Source of the DNA: JBGVMW01 sp045122835
GTDB lineage: Bacteria > Bacillota > Clostridia > Lachnospirales > Lachnospiraceae
DNA: 64,000 nucleotides
Assembly: GCA_045122835.1 (NCBI GenBank)
Contig: JBGVIB010000047.1
Span: 1 to 64,000, forward strand
Direction: 5' to 3'
Below the pieces are notes generated by a model. It did not search any database, was not told the origin of the DNA, and saw nothing but the letters and a program-made list of their open reading frames with translations. A program made the translations under genes and the position numbers. Positions 53,426-61,378 of this stretch are shown here, one piece after another. Within the stretch, counting starts at the first letter, position 1. Each line of letters opens with the position of its first letter.

Positions 53426-54685
53426 ATGAAAAACGATGAGAAATATTGTGTTGCTTTTAAAAATGCATGGGGTAAGACTGCCTTTGAAATTGGTCTGAAA
53501 GGTTATGGGATTGCTGATATGTATCGAATGGGTATACCAGTTCCGGATGGTTTCGTGATAAATACTTCCTTATGCCAAAATTATTTTAGAAGATCGAAAG
53601 AATACAGAAAGGAAATATTAAAACAAGCATTTGCTGAGATAGACAGAGAACTGCAGCAATTAGAAGAAAGAACAGGAAAAAGATTATCTGGATCAGATAA
53701 TTGTCTGATATTGTCGGTTCGTTCTGGTGCAGCAGTATCCATGCCGGGGGTTCTGGCTACATATTGTAATATCACAAATAGAGAAGAACTGGCTGTTTGT
53801 ATTGAAAAAGTGCTGCAATCATGGGACAGTGAGAGAGCAAAAATGTTTCGTGAGCAATCTGCTGTTCCGGAAGATTATGGAACAGCGGTAATCATTCAAC
53901 AGATGGTAAATGGGATGGAATCAGTAATGTCTGGTACAGGCGTTTGTTGTACAAGAAATCCATCTAGTGGGAAAAATGAATTATTTGGCGAGTTTCTTTT
54001 TGTGGCACAAGGGGAGCAGCTTGTTGGTGGCAAAACCATACCTTATGGATTGCCGGAAATGAAAAAGCAATTTCCAGCGCAGTACGAAGAACTTACGCGC
54101 TATGCAAAACTTCTTGAAAATCATTATCAAAGTGTACAGGAAATAGAATTTACCATTGAGGATGGGAAACTTTACATCTTACAGACCAGAAAGGCAAGAT
54201 GCAGCCAGTATGCCCAGATGATGTGGAACAATGATAGTAAATCAACGTGTGAAAAAGAAATGCCTCTGGGGTATTCAAAATGCATTAATAAAGAAAATTA
54301 TAAGTTGCTCGGTGAAGGGATACCCCTTGGGATTGGAGATATTTATGGCAGAGTAGCTTATACACTAGAAGATGTAAATAAATGGAAGGAAGCAGGGGAA
54401 AACGTAATATACATATGCGAAGATTTATCAATTGAGCATATGGAGGCTTTTTTTAAGGCAGATGGTATTGTTTCGGCTTCTGGTGGTGTTACTTCCCATG
54501 CTGCCAGCCTTGCATTAGGGGCAGGAAAACGGTGTATCACAGCATTCCGGTTACAAAATAATGCTGACAGTATATGTGTAAATGAAAAAGTTATAGCAGA
54601 GGGGACAAGCATCACCCTTGATATGGAGAATGGCAGGATATATGACGGAATGTTGTCAATGAGTCAGAAAAAATGTCTAAATTAA
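53426..54685 (+). CDS. PPDK-like protein lacking the PEP barrel
   Basis: 419 residues. N-terminal ATP-grasp part as in pyruvate phosphate dikinase: GLKGYGIADMYRMGIPVPDG, LILSVRSGAAVSMPGVLATY, FTIEDGKLYILQTRKA. Then the swivelling phospho-His domain, GIVSASGGVTSHAASLALG. The C-terminal pyruvate/PEP TIM barrel of full PPDK (about 875 residues) is absent, so it cannot be a complete dikinase. It may phosphorylate its own His using ATP and pass the group to another protein, or be a regulator. GAGAGG precedes ATG 53426. Confidence 0.75.
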   Translation: MKNDEKYCVAFKNAWGKTAFEIGLKGYGIADMYRMGIPVPDGFVINTSLCQNYFRRSKEYRKEILKQAFAEIDRELQQLEERTGKRLSGSDNCLILSVRSGAAVSMPGVLATYCNITNREELAVCIEKVLQSWDSERAKMFREQSAVPEDYGTAVIIQQMVNGMESVMSGTGVCCTRNPSSGKNELFGEFLFVAQGEQLVGGKTIPYGLPEMKKQFPAQYEELTRYAKLLENHYQSVQEIEFTIEDGKLYILQTRKARCSQYAQMMWNNDSKSTCEKEMPLGYSKCINKENYKLLGEGIPLGIGDIYGRVAYTLEDVNKWKEAGENVIYICEDLSIEHMEAFFKADGIVSASGGVTSHAASLALGAGKRCITAFRLQNNADSICVNEKVIAEGTSITLDMENGRIYDGMLSMSQKKCLN

Positions 54686-54703
54686 CCTATATATAATAAG
54701 CTA

Positions 54704-54732
54704 TTGACTTTTTTGTGCGAAAATTGTATAAT
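54704..54732 (+). promoter_or_regulatory. Promoter of chemoreceptor gene
   Basis: TTGACT (54704-54709), 17 bp, TATAAT (54727-54732). Confidence 0.7.
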
Positions 54733-54803
54733 TTTTATAAACTATGACACAATGGGGGGAAAATCAGTGTTAAAATTACACAAAGGTTTGAGGAGGGGGT
54801 CCT

Positions 54804-56672
54804 ATGTTAAAACAGAAGGAAACAAAAAAGTCAAGGGTTAAAGAGAAGGCTAAAACAAAGGAAAAAGCATCTCGTGAAAAAGATAAAGTAACAAAAGGCA
54901 AAACGACAAAAATAAAAAAAGATAAGAACATAAATAAGAAAGAACAAAAAAATAGAAATAAAAAGAAAAAAAATGCAGGATTAATTGTTAAAATTCTTGC
55001 AATGTCGATTATTCCTGTGCTTGCATTAGGCATTATACTTGCTGCGTATTCTAATAATATTTTGACTAATTCGTTAGAGAACAGAGTGGAAGAAGAATTG
55101 ACCAATTCAGCAATTGCTCTGGAAAAAATGTACAGTGAGGGTATTACCGGAAGTTATCTTCAGAGTCCTAATGGAGATGTATATAAGGGTATGACAAAAA
55201 TCACTGGAAATACTACAATGATTGATAGCTTTAAGGAGCGTACAGGGATTGATTGTACAATTATTTTCAATGATACCAGAGTAGCGACAACTGTGGAGAA
55301 TGCATCAGGAGAACGAATAACCGGAACGACAGTGAGTGCAGAACTTGTAGAGACTGTTGTTACTAATGGAGAAGATTATTTCGGTAATGATATTGTTATT
55401 GATGGAGAACATTATTATGGCGCCTACATTCCATTAGTAGAATCTACAGGGAATGCAAAAGGTATGATGTTCTGTGGTATTAAGAGTGAGTCTGTTCACA
55501 ATCTGGTATACAGCGAAACTGTTAAAATCTTTATGGTAGCAATTGTTGTTATGGTAATTGCAGTAGTTGTTTCTATCGTGATTGGACAAAGAATGGTTAA
55601 ATCATTAAACAACTCTATGATAGTATTAGAAAAAGTATCAAAAGGTGATTTGACAATACCTTCTAATATGAAACGTATGACAAGACAAGATGAAATCGGA
55701 GAAATATTCCGATACGTTGAGAAGCTGAGAGAAGAACTTAAGGGAATCATAGGTAATATACAGAATGCAGTTGGTCGCTTATCAAAAGCTTCTTTAGCAT
55801 TAGAATCCACAACAAATACAACAAGACATAACACAGAAGAATTGACATATGCCATTGAAGAAATTGCTAAGGGTGCAAGTATGCTTGCTGACGAAACAGA
55901 AACAGCAACTGAAAGCATTGAGAAAATAGGTGAAATGATCAAGCATATTGTTGGAGATGTATCTGGCTTGACGCGAAATGCGAAGCAAATGGATGCGGCA
56001 GGTAATGAGGCTGCACATATTATAGGAGAGTTAAACGCATCGAATGATAAAACAATTGAAGCAATAAATCGTATTGCAGAGCAAACAAAGACAACAAATG
56101 ATTCTGCACAACAGATTCGCCAGGCTGTAAATTTTATCAGTTCTATTGCAGAGGAAACCAATTTATTGTCTTTGAATGCATCTATTGAAGCAGCTAGAGC
56201 TGGTGAAGCAGGCAAAGGATTTGCGGTAGTAGCAAATCAAATTCAGAAGCTGGCAGAGCAATCTAATGAATCGGCTTCTAGAATTGAAGATATCATCACT
56301 GTTTTACTGGAGGATTCTAGAAGAACAGTAGCGACAATGGATGAGGTGTTACAGATTGTTGCGGAACAACAGGATAAATTAGAGCAAACCAGAGATAAGT
56401 TCCTGGATGTGAGCAATGGTATTACAACTTCTTTAAAAGCAATTGATGGTATTAGTAATCGTACGCAAACGCTTGATGAATCCAGAGCTAGTATAGTAGA
56501 CGTAGTAGCTAATCTTTCTGCAGTATCAGAAGAAAATGCTGCTTCCACAGAAGAAACAAACGCTTCTGCGGAAGAACTAAATTCAACAGTTATTGAACTG
56601 GCAGATGCTGCAAAGGAGTTAAAGAGCATTGCCGATATTTTACAGAAAGATATTGAATTCTTTAATATTTAA
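54804..56672 (+). CDS. Methyl-accepting chemotaxis protein
   Basis: 622 residues. An unusually long Lys-rich cytoplasmic start (about 55 residues, mostly K, E, R, N); helix near 58-80 (IVKILAMSIIPVLALGIILA); external Cache-like domain to about 235; helix (IFMVAIVVMVIAVVVSIVI); HAMP (SKGDLTIPSNMKRMTRQDE); and the signalling hairpin tip EETNLLSLNASIEAARAGEA. No C-terminal CheR-binding pentapeptide. Detects an outside ligand and drives CheA. GAGGAGGG precedes the ATG. Confidence 0.9.
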   Translation: MLKQKETKKSRVKEKAKTKEKASREKDKVTKGKTTKIKKDKNINKKEQKNRNKKKKNAGLIVKILAMSIIPVLALGIILAAYSNNILTNSLENRVEEELTNSAIALEKMYSEGITGSYLQSPNGDVYKGMTKITGNTTMIDSFKERTGIDCTIIFNDTRVATTVENASGERITGTTVSAELVETVVTNGEDYFGNDIVIDGEHYYGAYIPLVESTGNAKGMMFCGIKSESVHNLVYSETVKIFMVAIVVMVIAVVVSIVIGQRMVKSLNNSMIVLEKVSKGDLTIPSNMKRMTRQDEIGEIFRYVEKLREELKGIIGNIQNAVGRLSKASLALESTTNTTRHNTEELTYAIEEIAKGASMLADETETATESIEKIGEMIKHIVGDVSGLTRNAKQMDAAGNEAAHIIGELNASNDKTIEAINRIAEQTKTTNDSAQQIRQAVNFISSIAEETNLLSLNASIEAARAGEAGKGFAVVANQIQKLAEQSNESASRIEDIITVLLEDSRRTVATMDEVLQIVAEQQDKLEQTRDKFLDVSNGITTSLKAIDGISNRTQTLDESRASIVDVVANLSAVSEENAASTEETNASAEELNSTVIELADAAKELKSIADILQKDIEFFNI

Positions 56673-56690
56673 AAGTTTAAAAGCAAATTA

Positions 56691-56744
56691 AAATGCTGAA
56701 ACGGTTTTATTTTTTTCCGAAACGAAACAGTTTCAGCATTTTTT
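56691..56744. terminator. Terminator between convergent genes
   Basis: AAATGCTGAAAC ... GTTTCAGCATTT with six T; the stop of the leftward gene lies in the loop. Confidence 0.8.
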
Positions 56745-56979
56745 CTGTTTTCTCCGCTTCGGCAGGTGTTTGTTGTTCTTTGAGGATTTCAATTAATAAA
56801 GATGTTTCATCCTCTGTAAAAGATAGTCCTTGCTTTTTGGCAGCCTGTATTGCAGCCATTATCATTGGGAATAATTCTTTTGGTGATTGTCCCTGTATAT
56901 TAGCAGTGAGCGTCTCTAAAATGGATAATTTCTTTTTGTCCATATTTGCAATACGAGGATCATTTTTCCAATCTTTCAT
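56707..56979 (-). CDS. Small hypothetical protein
   Basis: 90 residues (KDWKNDPRIANMDKKKLSIL, QSPKELFPMIMAAIQAAKKQ, helical). GGAGG upstream. It is followed on the same strand order by the gene at 57011-57445, both with similar helical, Met/Gln-rich composition, so they form a pair. No family recognised. Confidence 0.7.
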   Translation of the reverse strand: MKDWKNDPRIANMDKKKLSILETLTANIQGQSPKELFPMIMAAIQAAKKQGLSFTEDETSLLIEILKEQQTPAEAEKTEKMLKLFRFGKK

Positions 56980-57010
56980 TTATTACCTCCAACTTTCTGA
57001 ATTGATAGTT

Positions 57011-57445
57011 TTAATTGTTATTTTCTGAATTCATCTGTTCAAACATCATAGAGTACATGTCTATCATAGATTGTTGTTCCGGCGGCAACATATTTTTAAT
57101 GGCATCCATAGGAGATTGGCTGTCGCTGTTCATAATATCTTGATATTTATTAATCATTTCCATGGATTGTATGAAATGAATCAGAGTATCAATTGTTTGT
57201 CGCTCCGCAGGATTGCACACAGGGCGAATGTTTGTCAGTAGGGGCAGTAAATTATCTTTCCCTCCTTCAAACGAGCAGGCTTTCATGGTTGGTGGATGAC
57301 GGATGTAGTGCATAGTATCCTGCAACTCTTTATATTTAATGAGAAAGGAAACCATGCCCTGCATATTGGGACTTGTGTACGGCATAGCTGCTGAGAGCAG
57401 CTCTAATGCATGGGAATTTAATTGAAATGAAGTAGGGAATCTCAT
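57011..57445 (-). CDS. Hypothetical protein, paired with the downstream small gene
   Basis: 144 residues, helical, ending in a Met/Gln-rich tail (MLPPEQQSMIDMYSMMFEQM). Central HPPTMKACSFEGGKDNLLPL. AAAGGAGC precedes the start on the minus strand. Reads into 56979-56707 after 31 bp. Function unknown. Confidence 0.7.
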   Translation of the reverse strand: MRFPTSFQLNSHALELLSAAMPYTSPNMQGMVSFLIKYKELQDTMHYIRHPPTMKACSFEGGKDNLLPLLTNIRPVCNPAERQTIDTLIHFIQSMEMINKYQDIMNSDSQSPMDAIKNMLPPEQQSMIDMYSMMFEQMNSENNN

Positions 57446-57500
57446 ACGCAGCTCCTTTTATAGTATTTGGGTGTCTGAATAGGGAAAACAATGAAAATAT

Positions 57501-57666
57501 GTAACTATTCAGAACAGGACTGTGCTGAACTGCACAGTCCGTATGAAAACGTAGTGGCAGCAGGCCAAAATCCATCACCGTAGGTGATTCTGCATGGATT
57601 TTGGCCTGTTATTATGAATGTAATTCATAATAACATTGGTAACCTATGAGGGAACTGAATAGTTAC
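57501..57666. repeat. MITE-like structured intergenic repeat, copy 2
   Basis: Terminal inverted repeat GTAACTATTCAG (57501-57512) / CTGAATAGTTAC (57655-57666). Inside are a left hairpin GGACTGTGC/GCACAGTCC, the word GAAAACGTAGTG, a central hairpin GGCCAAAATCCATCACC... closing ATGGATTTTGGCC, and a right hairpin GTTATTATGAAT/ATTCATAATAAC. Not coding. Confidence 0.85.
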
Positions 57667-57771
57667 GAAAATATTTATTTTCTACAATTAACAGAAACCG
57701 TCTTAATGCATATATATGTAGTAATTTAAAAAACTATGAATAGCAATCTAAAGGCAGGAAAGGAAATAAAT

Positions 57772-57909
57772 ATGGGATTAAATATGAGATTGATTGAAGA
57801 TGAAAGTTCTATTTATGAGATTGATGAAGAATGTATTCGCCGGCAATTGGAAGAAAGAGAAAATGCACTGCCGGAACTGGTAAAAACTGAGGTTGAATCC
57901 AAAAAATAA
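57772..57909 (+). CDS. Small 45-residue protein
   Basis: ATG 57772 after GGAAAGGAAA; reads MGLNMRLIEDESSIYEIDEE, then CIRRQLEERENALPELVKTE and ends SKK. Acidic and helical. A good terminator follows immediately. Unknown family. Confidence 0.55.
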   Translation: MGLNMRLIEDESSIYEIDEECIRRQLEERENALPELVKTEVESKK

Positions 57910-57910
57910 A

Positions 57911-57940
57911 GGGCTGCTACAGAATTCTGTAGCAGCCTGT
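57911..57940 (+). terminator. Terminator after the small gene
   Basis: GGGCTGCTACAG, AATT, CTGTAGCAGCCTG; nearly perfect. It also faces the leftward Cys-rich gene. Confidence 0.75.
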
Positions 57941-57967
57941 TGTTGACTTGTTAGTCAGTATCTGGTA

Positions 57968-58198
57968 TTAGCAGAAAGAACCACCATGGTTTCCGCCACC
58001 GCAGCAGCAGAGTAAAAGGATAATCCAGATGATGCTTCCACAGCCGTTGTTTCCATCACAGCCACAGCTTCCGCCGATGCCGGAACCGTTACAACCGCCG
58101 CCACAGCAGCAGAGTAAAAGAATAATCCAGATAATATTTCCACATCCATTGTTTCCTTCGCAGCCGCAGCCGCAGTTTGTTGCAGCGAGATCACTCAT
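57968..58198 (-). CDS. Cys/Gly-rich small protein with tandem repeat
   Basis: 76 residues. Two imperfect units of about 35 residues: CGCEGNNGCGNIIWIILLLC with CCGGG, then CGCDGNNGCGSIIWIILLLC with CCGGG. Each has a short hydrophobic WIILLL stretch between Cys/Gly clusters. Similar proteins in Lachnospiraceae databases carry the name chorion class high-cysteine protein (from memory). GGAGG lies upstream on the minus strand. Could be a metal-binding or membrane-inserted peptide; the function is unknown. Confidence 0.7.
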   Translation of the reverse strand: MSDLAATNCGCGCEGNNGCGNIIWIILLLCCCGGGCNGSGIGGSCGCDGNNGCGSIIWIILLLCCCGGGNHGGSFC

Positions 58199-58284
58199 AA
58201 TTTTGAGCCTCCATGTTTTATTAAGGTTATACTTCATAATATGGAGAGTGCTTGGATATATTTCCTATTTTTCAAAAATTTTTT

Positions 58285-58313
58285 TTGCTTATTTGAAATA
58301 TCTGTGTTATACT
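58285..58313 (+). promoter_or_regulatory. Promoter of the HPr-like gene
   Basis: TTGCTT (58285-58290), 17 bp, TATACT (58308-58313). Confidence 0.6.
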
Positions 58314-58373
58314 GTGACAAGCAGAAAGATATTTATCATCAAACTGACTACATTAAAGGAGAGGATATTTGCC

Positions 58374-58610
58374 ATGGCAGAAGTAATGATTCAATTACCG
58401 GATACAGATTCCATTAAGGCTTTCAACAGATTAGCTTGCCAGCTTGCCTGTGATTTAGATGTTGAGCAGGGAAGATTTTGCGTAGATGCAAAGTCAATTC
58501 TGGGACTTTACAGCATGGATTTAACTAAGCAAGTGAAATTAGTAATTCATGATGAGGATGAAGGCGCACAAAAAGCTATCGATTTGTTAAAAGATTTCAT
58601 ATGTGAATAA
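58374..58610 (+). CDS. HPr-like protein without active His
   Basis: 78 residues with the HPr fold pattern (AEVMIQLPDTDSIKAFNRLA, DLDVEQGRFCVDAKSILGLY, VKLVIHDEDEGAQKAIDLLK). The His15 loop (GIHARPA) is absent, while VDAKSILGLYSMD matches the Ser46 helix. It cannot carry PTS phosphate at His15; it could be a Crh-like regulatory relative. AAAGGAGAGG upstream. Confidence 0.75.
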   Translation: MAEVMIQLPDTDSIKAFNRLACQLACDLDVEQGRFCVDAKSILGLYSMDLTKQVKLVIHDEDEGAQKAIDLLKDFICE

Positions 58611-58625
58611 TTTATTGGTAGAATA

Positions 58626-58664
58626 AAAAGAAGAAGCTGCATTTTGTAGCTTCTTCTTTTTATT
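58626..58664 (+). terminator. Terminator after HPr-like gene
   Basis: AAGAAGAAGCT...AGCTTCTTCTT followed by TTT. Confidence 0.8.
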
Positions 58665-58695
58665 ATGATGAAAGGTAACTATGAACGTTCTATTT

Positions 58696-58724
58696 TTGCC
58701 GAACAAGCTATATATGCATATAAT
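58696..58724 (+). promoter_or_regulatory. Promoter of the subtilase gene
   Basis: TTGCCG (58696-58701), 17 bp, TATAAT (58719-58724). Confidence 0.6.
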
Positions 58725-58756
58725 AAGAGGTAAGATAGTTCGGGAGTGGAAACATA

Positions 58757-59647
58757 ATGGAAGCAGTTCGAAAACAACTCCATGCAGAGTATGCGAAACA
58801 ACATAATCTGACAGGGAAAAATATTACCGTTGCAGTTCTAGATTCAGGAGTGTGGGGAGGGCATCCTGATTTATATGATAGATTATTATTCTTTAATGAT
58901 TTAGTGAAGCATAATAAAAAGCCATATGATGACAATTCTCATGGTTCTCATGTCTCTGGCATTATTTGTGGTACAGGTAAAATGTCAAGGGGACGCTATC
59001 AGGGAATAGCGCCAGAAAGTCGGCTGATAATGCTAAAAGTCCTTGATAAATTTGGAAATGGGGACATTGAAACTATGCTAAAGGGAATTGATTGGGTTAT
59101 TCGTAATAAAAATCGCTATCAGATAAGGATTCTTAATTTGTCAGTAGGTGGTTCTGATGATTTAGATGGAAAGGAAAGTATTCAATTACAGGAAAAGGTG
59201 GAAGAAGCATGGAATTTAGGGATTGTGGTTGTAGCGGCTGCGGGAAATAACGGACCGGCAGAGTGTTCTGTGACGGTGCCGGGTAATAGCCCTAAAGTTA
59301 TTACAGTAGGATCTTCAAAAGACGCCATTGGAGTGGGGAGAAAAAAGAAACAAATTTTTTATGCTGGGAGGGGACCTACGATACAATGTGTAATGAAACC
59401 GGAAATTGTTGCACCCGCAGATGCAATTGTAAGTTGTTCAAACAATAACCGGTATTATTCCGCTAAAAGTGGTACATCAATGGCGGCACCTATTGTAAGT
59501 GGTGCAGTTGCATTATTGTTGGAGAAAGAACCGAAATTAACCCCTAAGGAGGTAAAGCGCAGGTTGATGAATTGTGCCATAGATCTGGGATTGCCATCGA
59601 ATCAGCAGGGATGGGGAATGCTTGATATAGAACGTCTTTTAAAATAA
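58757..59647 (+). CDS. Subtilisin-family serine protease, probably intracellular
   Basis: 296 residues with the S8 triad: VAVLDSGVWGGHPDL (Asp), DDNSHGSHVSGIICG (His), AKSGTSMAAPIVSGAVALLL (Ser); oxyanion region VVAAAGNNGPAECSVTVPG. There is no signal peptide or pro-domain beyond about 20 residues, as in AprX/ISP-type intracellular proteases. GGGAGTGG precedes ATG. Confidence 0.9.
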   Translation: MEAVRKQLHAEYAKQHNLTGKNITVAVLDSGVWGGHPDLYDRLLFFNDLVKHNKKPYDDNSHGSHVSGIICGTGKMSRGRYQGIAPESRLIMLKVLDKFGNGDIETMLKGIDWVIRNKNRYQIRILNLSVGGSDDLDGKESIQLQEKVEEAWNLGIVVVAAAGNNGPAECSVTVPGNSPKVITVGSSKDAIGVGRKKKQIFYAGRGPTIQCVMKPEIVAPADAIVSCSNNNRYYSAKSGTSMAAPIVSGAVALLLEKEPKLTPKEVKRRLMNCAIDLGLPSNQQGWGMLDIERLLK

Positions 59648-59663
59648 AATTTTGTTGTAGATA

Positions 59664-59692
59664 TTGACAGTCAGCGGAATGATGTTTACAAT
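59664..59692 (+). promoter_or_regulatory. Promoter of icd
   Basis: TTGACA (59664-59669), 17 bp, TACAAT (59687-59692). Confidence 0.7.
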
Positions 59693-59751
59693 AGTTTTAG
59701 CAAAAAAAGCATAATGATACAACCGTGTAAGCGGAAGAATGGAGGACACTT

Positions 59752-60960
59752 ATGGAAAAAATCAAAATGACTACACCGTTAGTTGAAATGGACGGAGATG
59801 AGATGACCAGAATTCTCTGGAAGATGATTAAGGATGAATTGTTATATCCATTTATTGATTTGAATACAGAGTATTATGACTTAGGGTTAGAGTATCGTAA
59901 TGAGACAAATGATCAGGTAACTGTAGATTCAGCAGAAGCAACAAAGAAGTATGGTGTAGCTGTAAAATGTGCAACCATTACTCCAAATGCTGCACGTATG
60001 ACAGAGTATAACTTAAAAGAAATGTGGAAGAGTCCAAACGGAACAATCCGTGCTATCTTAGACGGAACCGTTTTCCGTGCACCAATCGTAGTAAAGGGCA
60101 TTGAGCCAACTGTTAAGACATGGAAGAAACCTATTACAATTGCAAGACATGCATATGGTGATGTTTATAAGGGAAGCGAAATGAAGATTCCTGGAGCTGG
60201 TAAGGCAGAAATCGTTTACACAGCAGAAGATGGAACAGAGACAAGAGAATTAATCCATAACTTTACAGGTGCCGGCATCGTACAGGGCATGCACAACTTA
60301 GATGCTTCTATCGAAAGCTTTGCAAGAAGCTGCTTTAATTATGCGTTAGATACCAAGCAGGATTTGTGGTTTGCTACAAAGGATACGATTTCTAAGAAGT
60401 ATGACCATACATTTAAGGATATTTTCCAGGAGATTTATGATGCAGAATATGACGAGAAGTTCAAGGCTGCGGGTATTGAATATTTCTATACTTTGATTGA
60501 TGACGCGGTAGCACGTGTCATCCGTTCAGAAGGTGGTTACATCTGGGCTTGTAAGAACTATGATGGTGATGTTATGTCTGATATGGTGGCAACTGCATTT
60601 GGTTCCCTTGCTATGATGACATCTGTATTAGTATCTCCACAGGGATACTATGAGTATGAAGCCGCTCATGGTACTGTTCAGAGACATTACTACAAGCATT
60701 TAAAGGGAGAAGAAACTTCTACAAACTCCGTAGCAACTATCTTTGCATGGACAGGTGCTCTTAGAAAACGTGGTGAGTTAGATGGTAACGCAGAATTAAT
60801 GGCATTTGCTGATAAGTTAGAGAAAGCAACTGTAGACACAATCGAAGCAGGAAAAATGACAAAGGACTTAGCGTTAATTACTACACTTGAAAATGTTACT
60901 GTATTAAACAGTGAGAATTTCATCAAAGCAATTCGTGAAACCTTAGAAAAAATGTTATAA
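59752..60960 (+). CDS. icd: NADP-dependent isocitrate dehydrogenase
   Basis: 402 residues of the eukaryote-like homodimeric type: PLVEMDGDEMTRILWKMIKD, KCATITPNAARMTEYNL, WKSPNGTIRAILDGTVFR, YIWACKNYDGDVMSDMVA and YEAAHGTVQRHYYKH. Converts isocitrate to 2-oxoglutarate with NADP; this supplies 2-oxoglutarate and NADPH for biosynthesis. GGAGGACACTT precedes ATG. Length and motifs intact. Confidence 0.94.
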   Translation: MEKIKMTTPLVEMDGDEMTRILWKMIKDELLYPFIDLNTEYYDLGLEYRNETNDQVTVDSAEATKKYGVAVKCATITPNAARMTEYNLKEMWKSPNGTIRAILDGTVFRAPIVVKGIEPTVKTWKKPITIARHAYGDVYKGSEMKIPGAGKAEIVYTAEDGTETRELIHNFTGAGIVQGMHNLDASIESFARSCFNYALDTKQDLWFATKDTISKKYDHTFKDIFQEIYDAEYDEKFKAAGIEYFYTLIDDAVARVIRSEGGYIWACKNYDGDVMSDMVATAFGSLAMMTSVLVSPQGYYEYEAAHGTVQRHYYKHLKGEETSTNSVATIFAWTGALRKRGELDGNAELMAFADKLEKATVDTIEAGKMTKDLALITTLENVTVLNSENFIKAIRETLEKML

Positions 60961-60967
60961 AAAATAG

Positions 60968-60996
60968 TTGACAGCATAAATTCAGAGTGGTAGACT
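60968..60996 (+). promoter_or_regulatory. Promoter of trp leader
   Basis: TTGACA (60968-60973), 17 bp, TAGACT (60991-60996), directly after icd. Confidence 0.7.
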
Positions 60997-61002
60997 ACAA
61001 AC

Positions 61003-61300
61003 AATTAATAAATAAACCAGTGAGCAAGAGAAGTAGATTGTGGAAAAAGCTTACAGAGAGTCGCAGGTGGTGAGATTGCGATAGTGGTGTTTTTACACAG
61101 AAACAGTTGAATGGACTTGTGAGGGCAGCCTGAACATTAGTAGGAGCTGACGGGAATCCCATCCGTTATCAACGGGAGGCACATGATGGTGTGTTTACAG
61201 AGTGGATACTATGTATCAATTTGGGTGGTACCGCAGGAGCAGATTATATAACTCTTGTCCCATAGAATTAATTTCTATGGGGCAGGAGTTTTTTTTATAT
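61003..61300 (+). promoter_or_regulatory. T-box riboswitch (tryptophan)
   Basis: Leader with a T-box core TTGGGTGGTACCGCAGG (61221-61237), a specifier TGG (61112-61114, in GAATGGACTT) that fits tRNA-Trp, and a terminator ACTCTTGTCCCATAGAA... with eight T (61251-61296). It precedes trpE, whose function fits the specifier. Confidence 0.92.
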
Positions 61301-61378
61301 ACTAGAGCGTGCTTGCACGCTTTGTTCTACAGAAAAACCATGCCAATGTGTAAATTTTATTGAAAAGGAGAATGGAAT

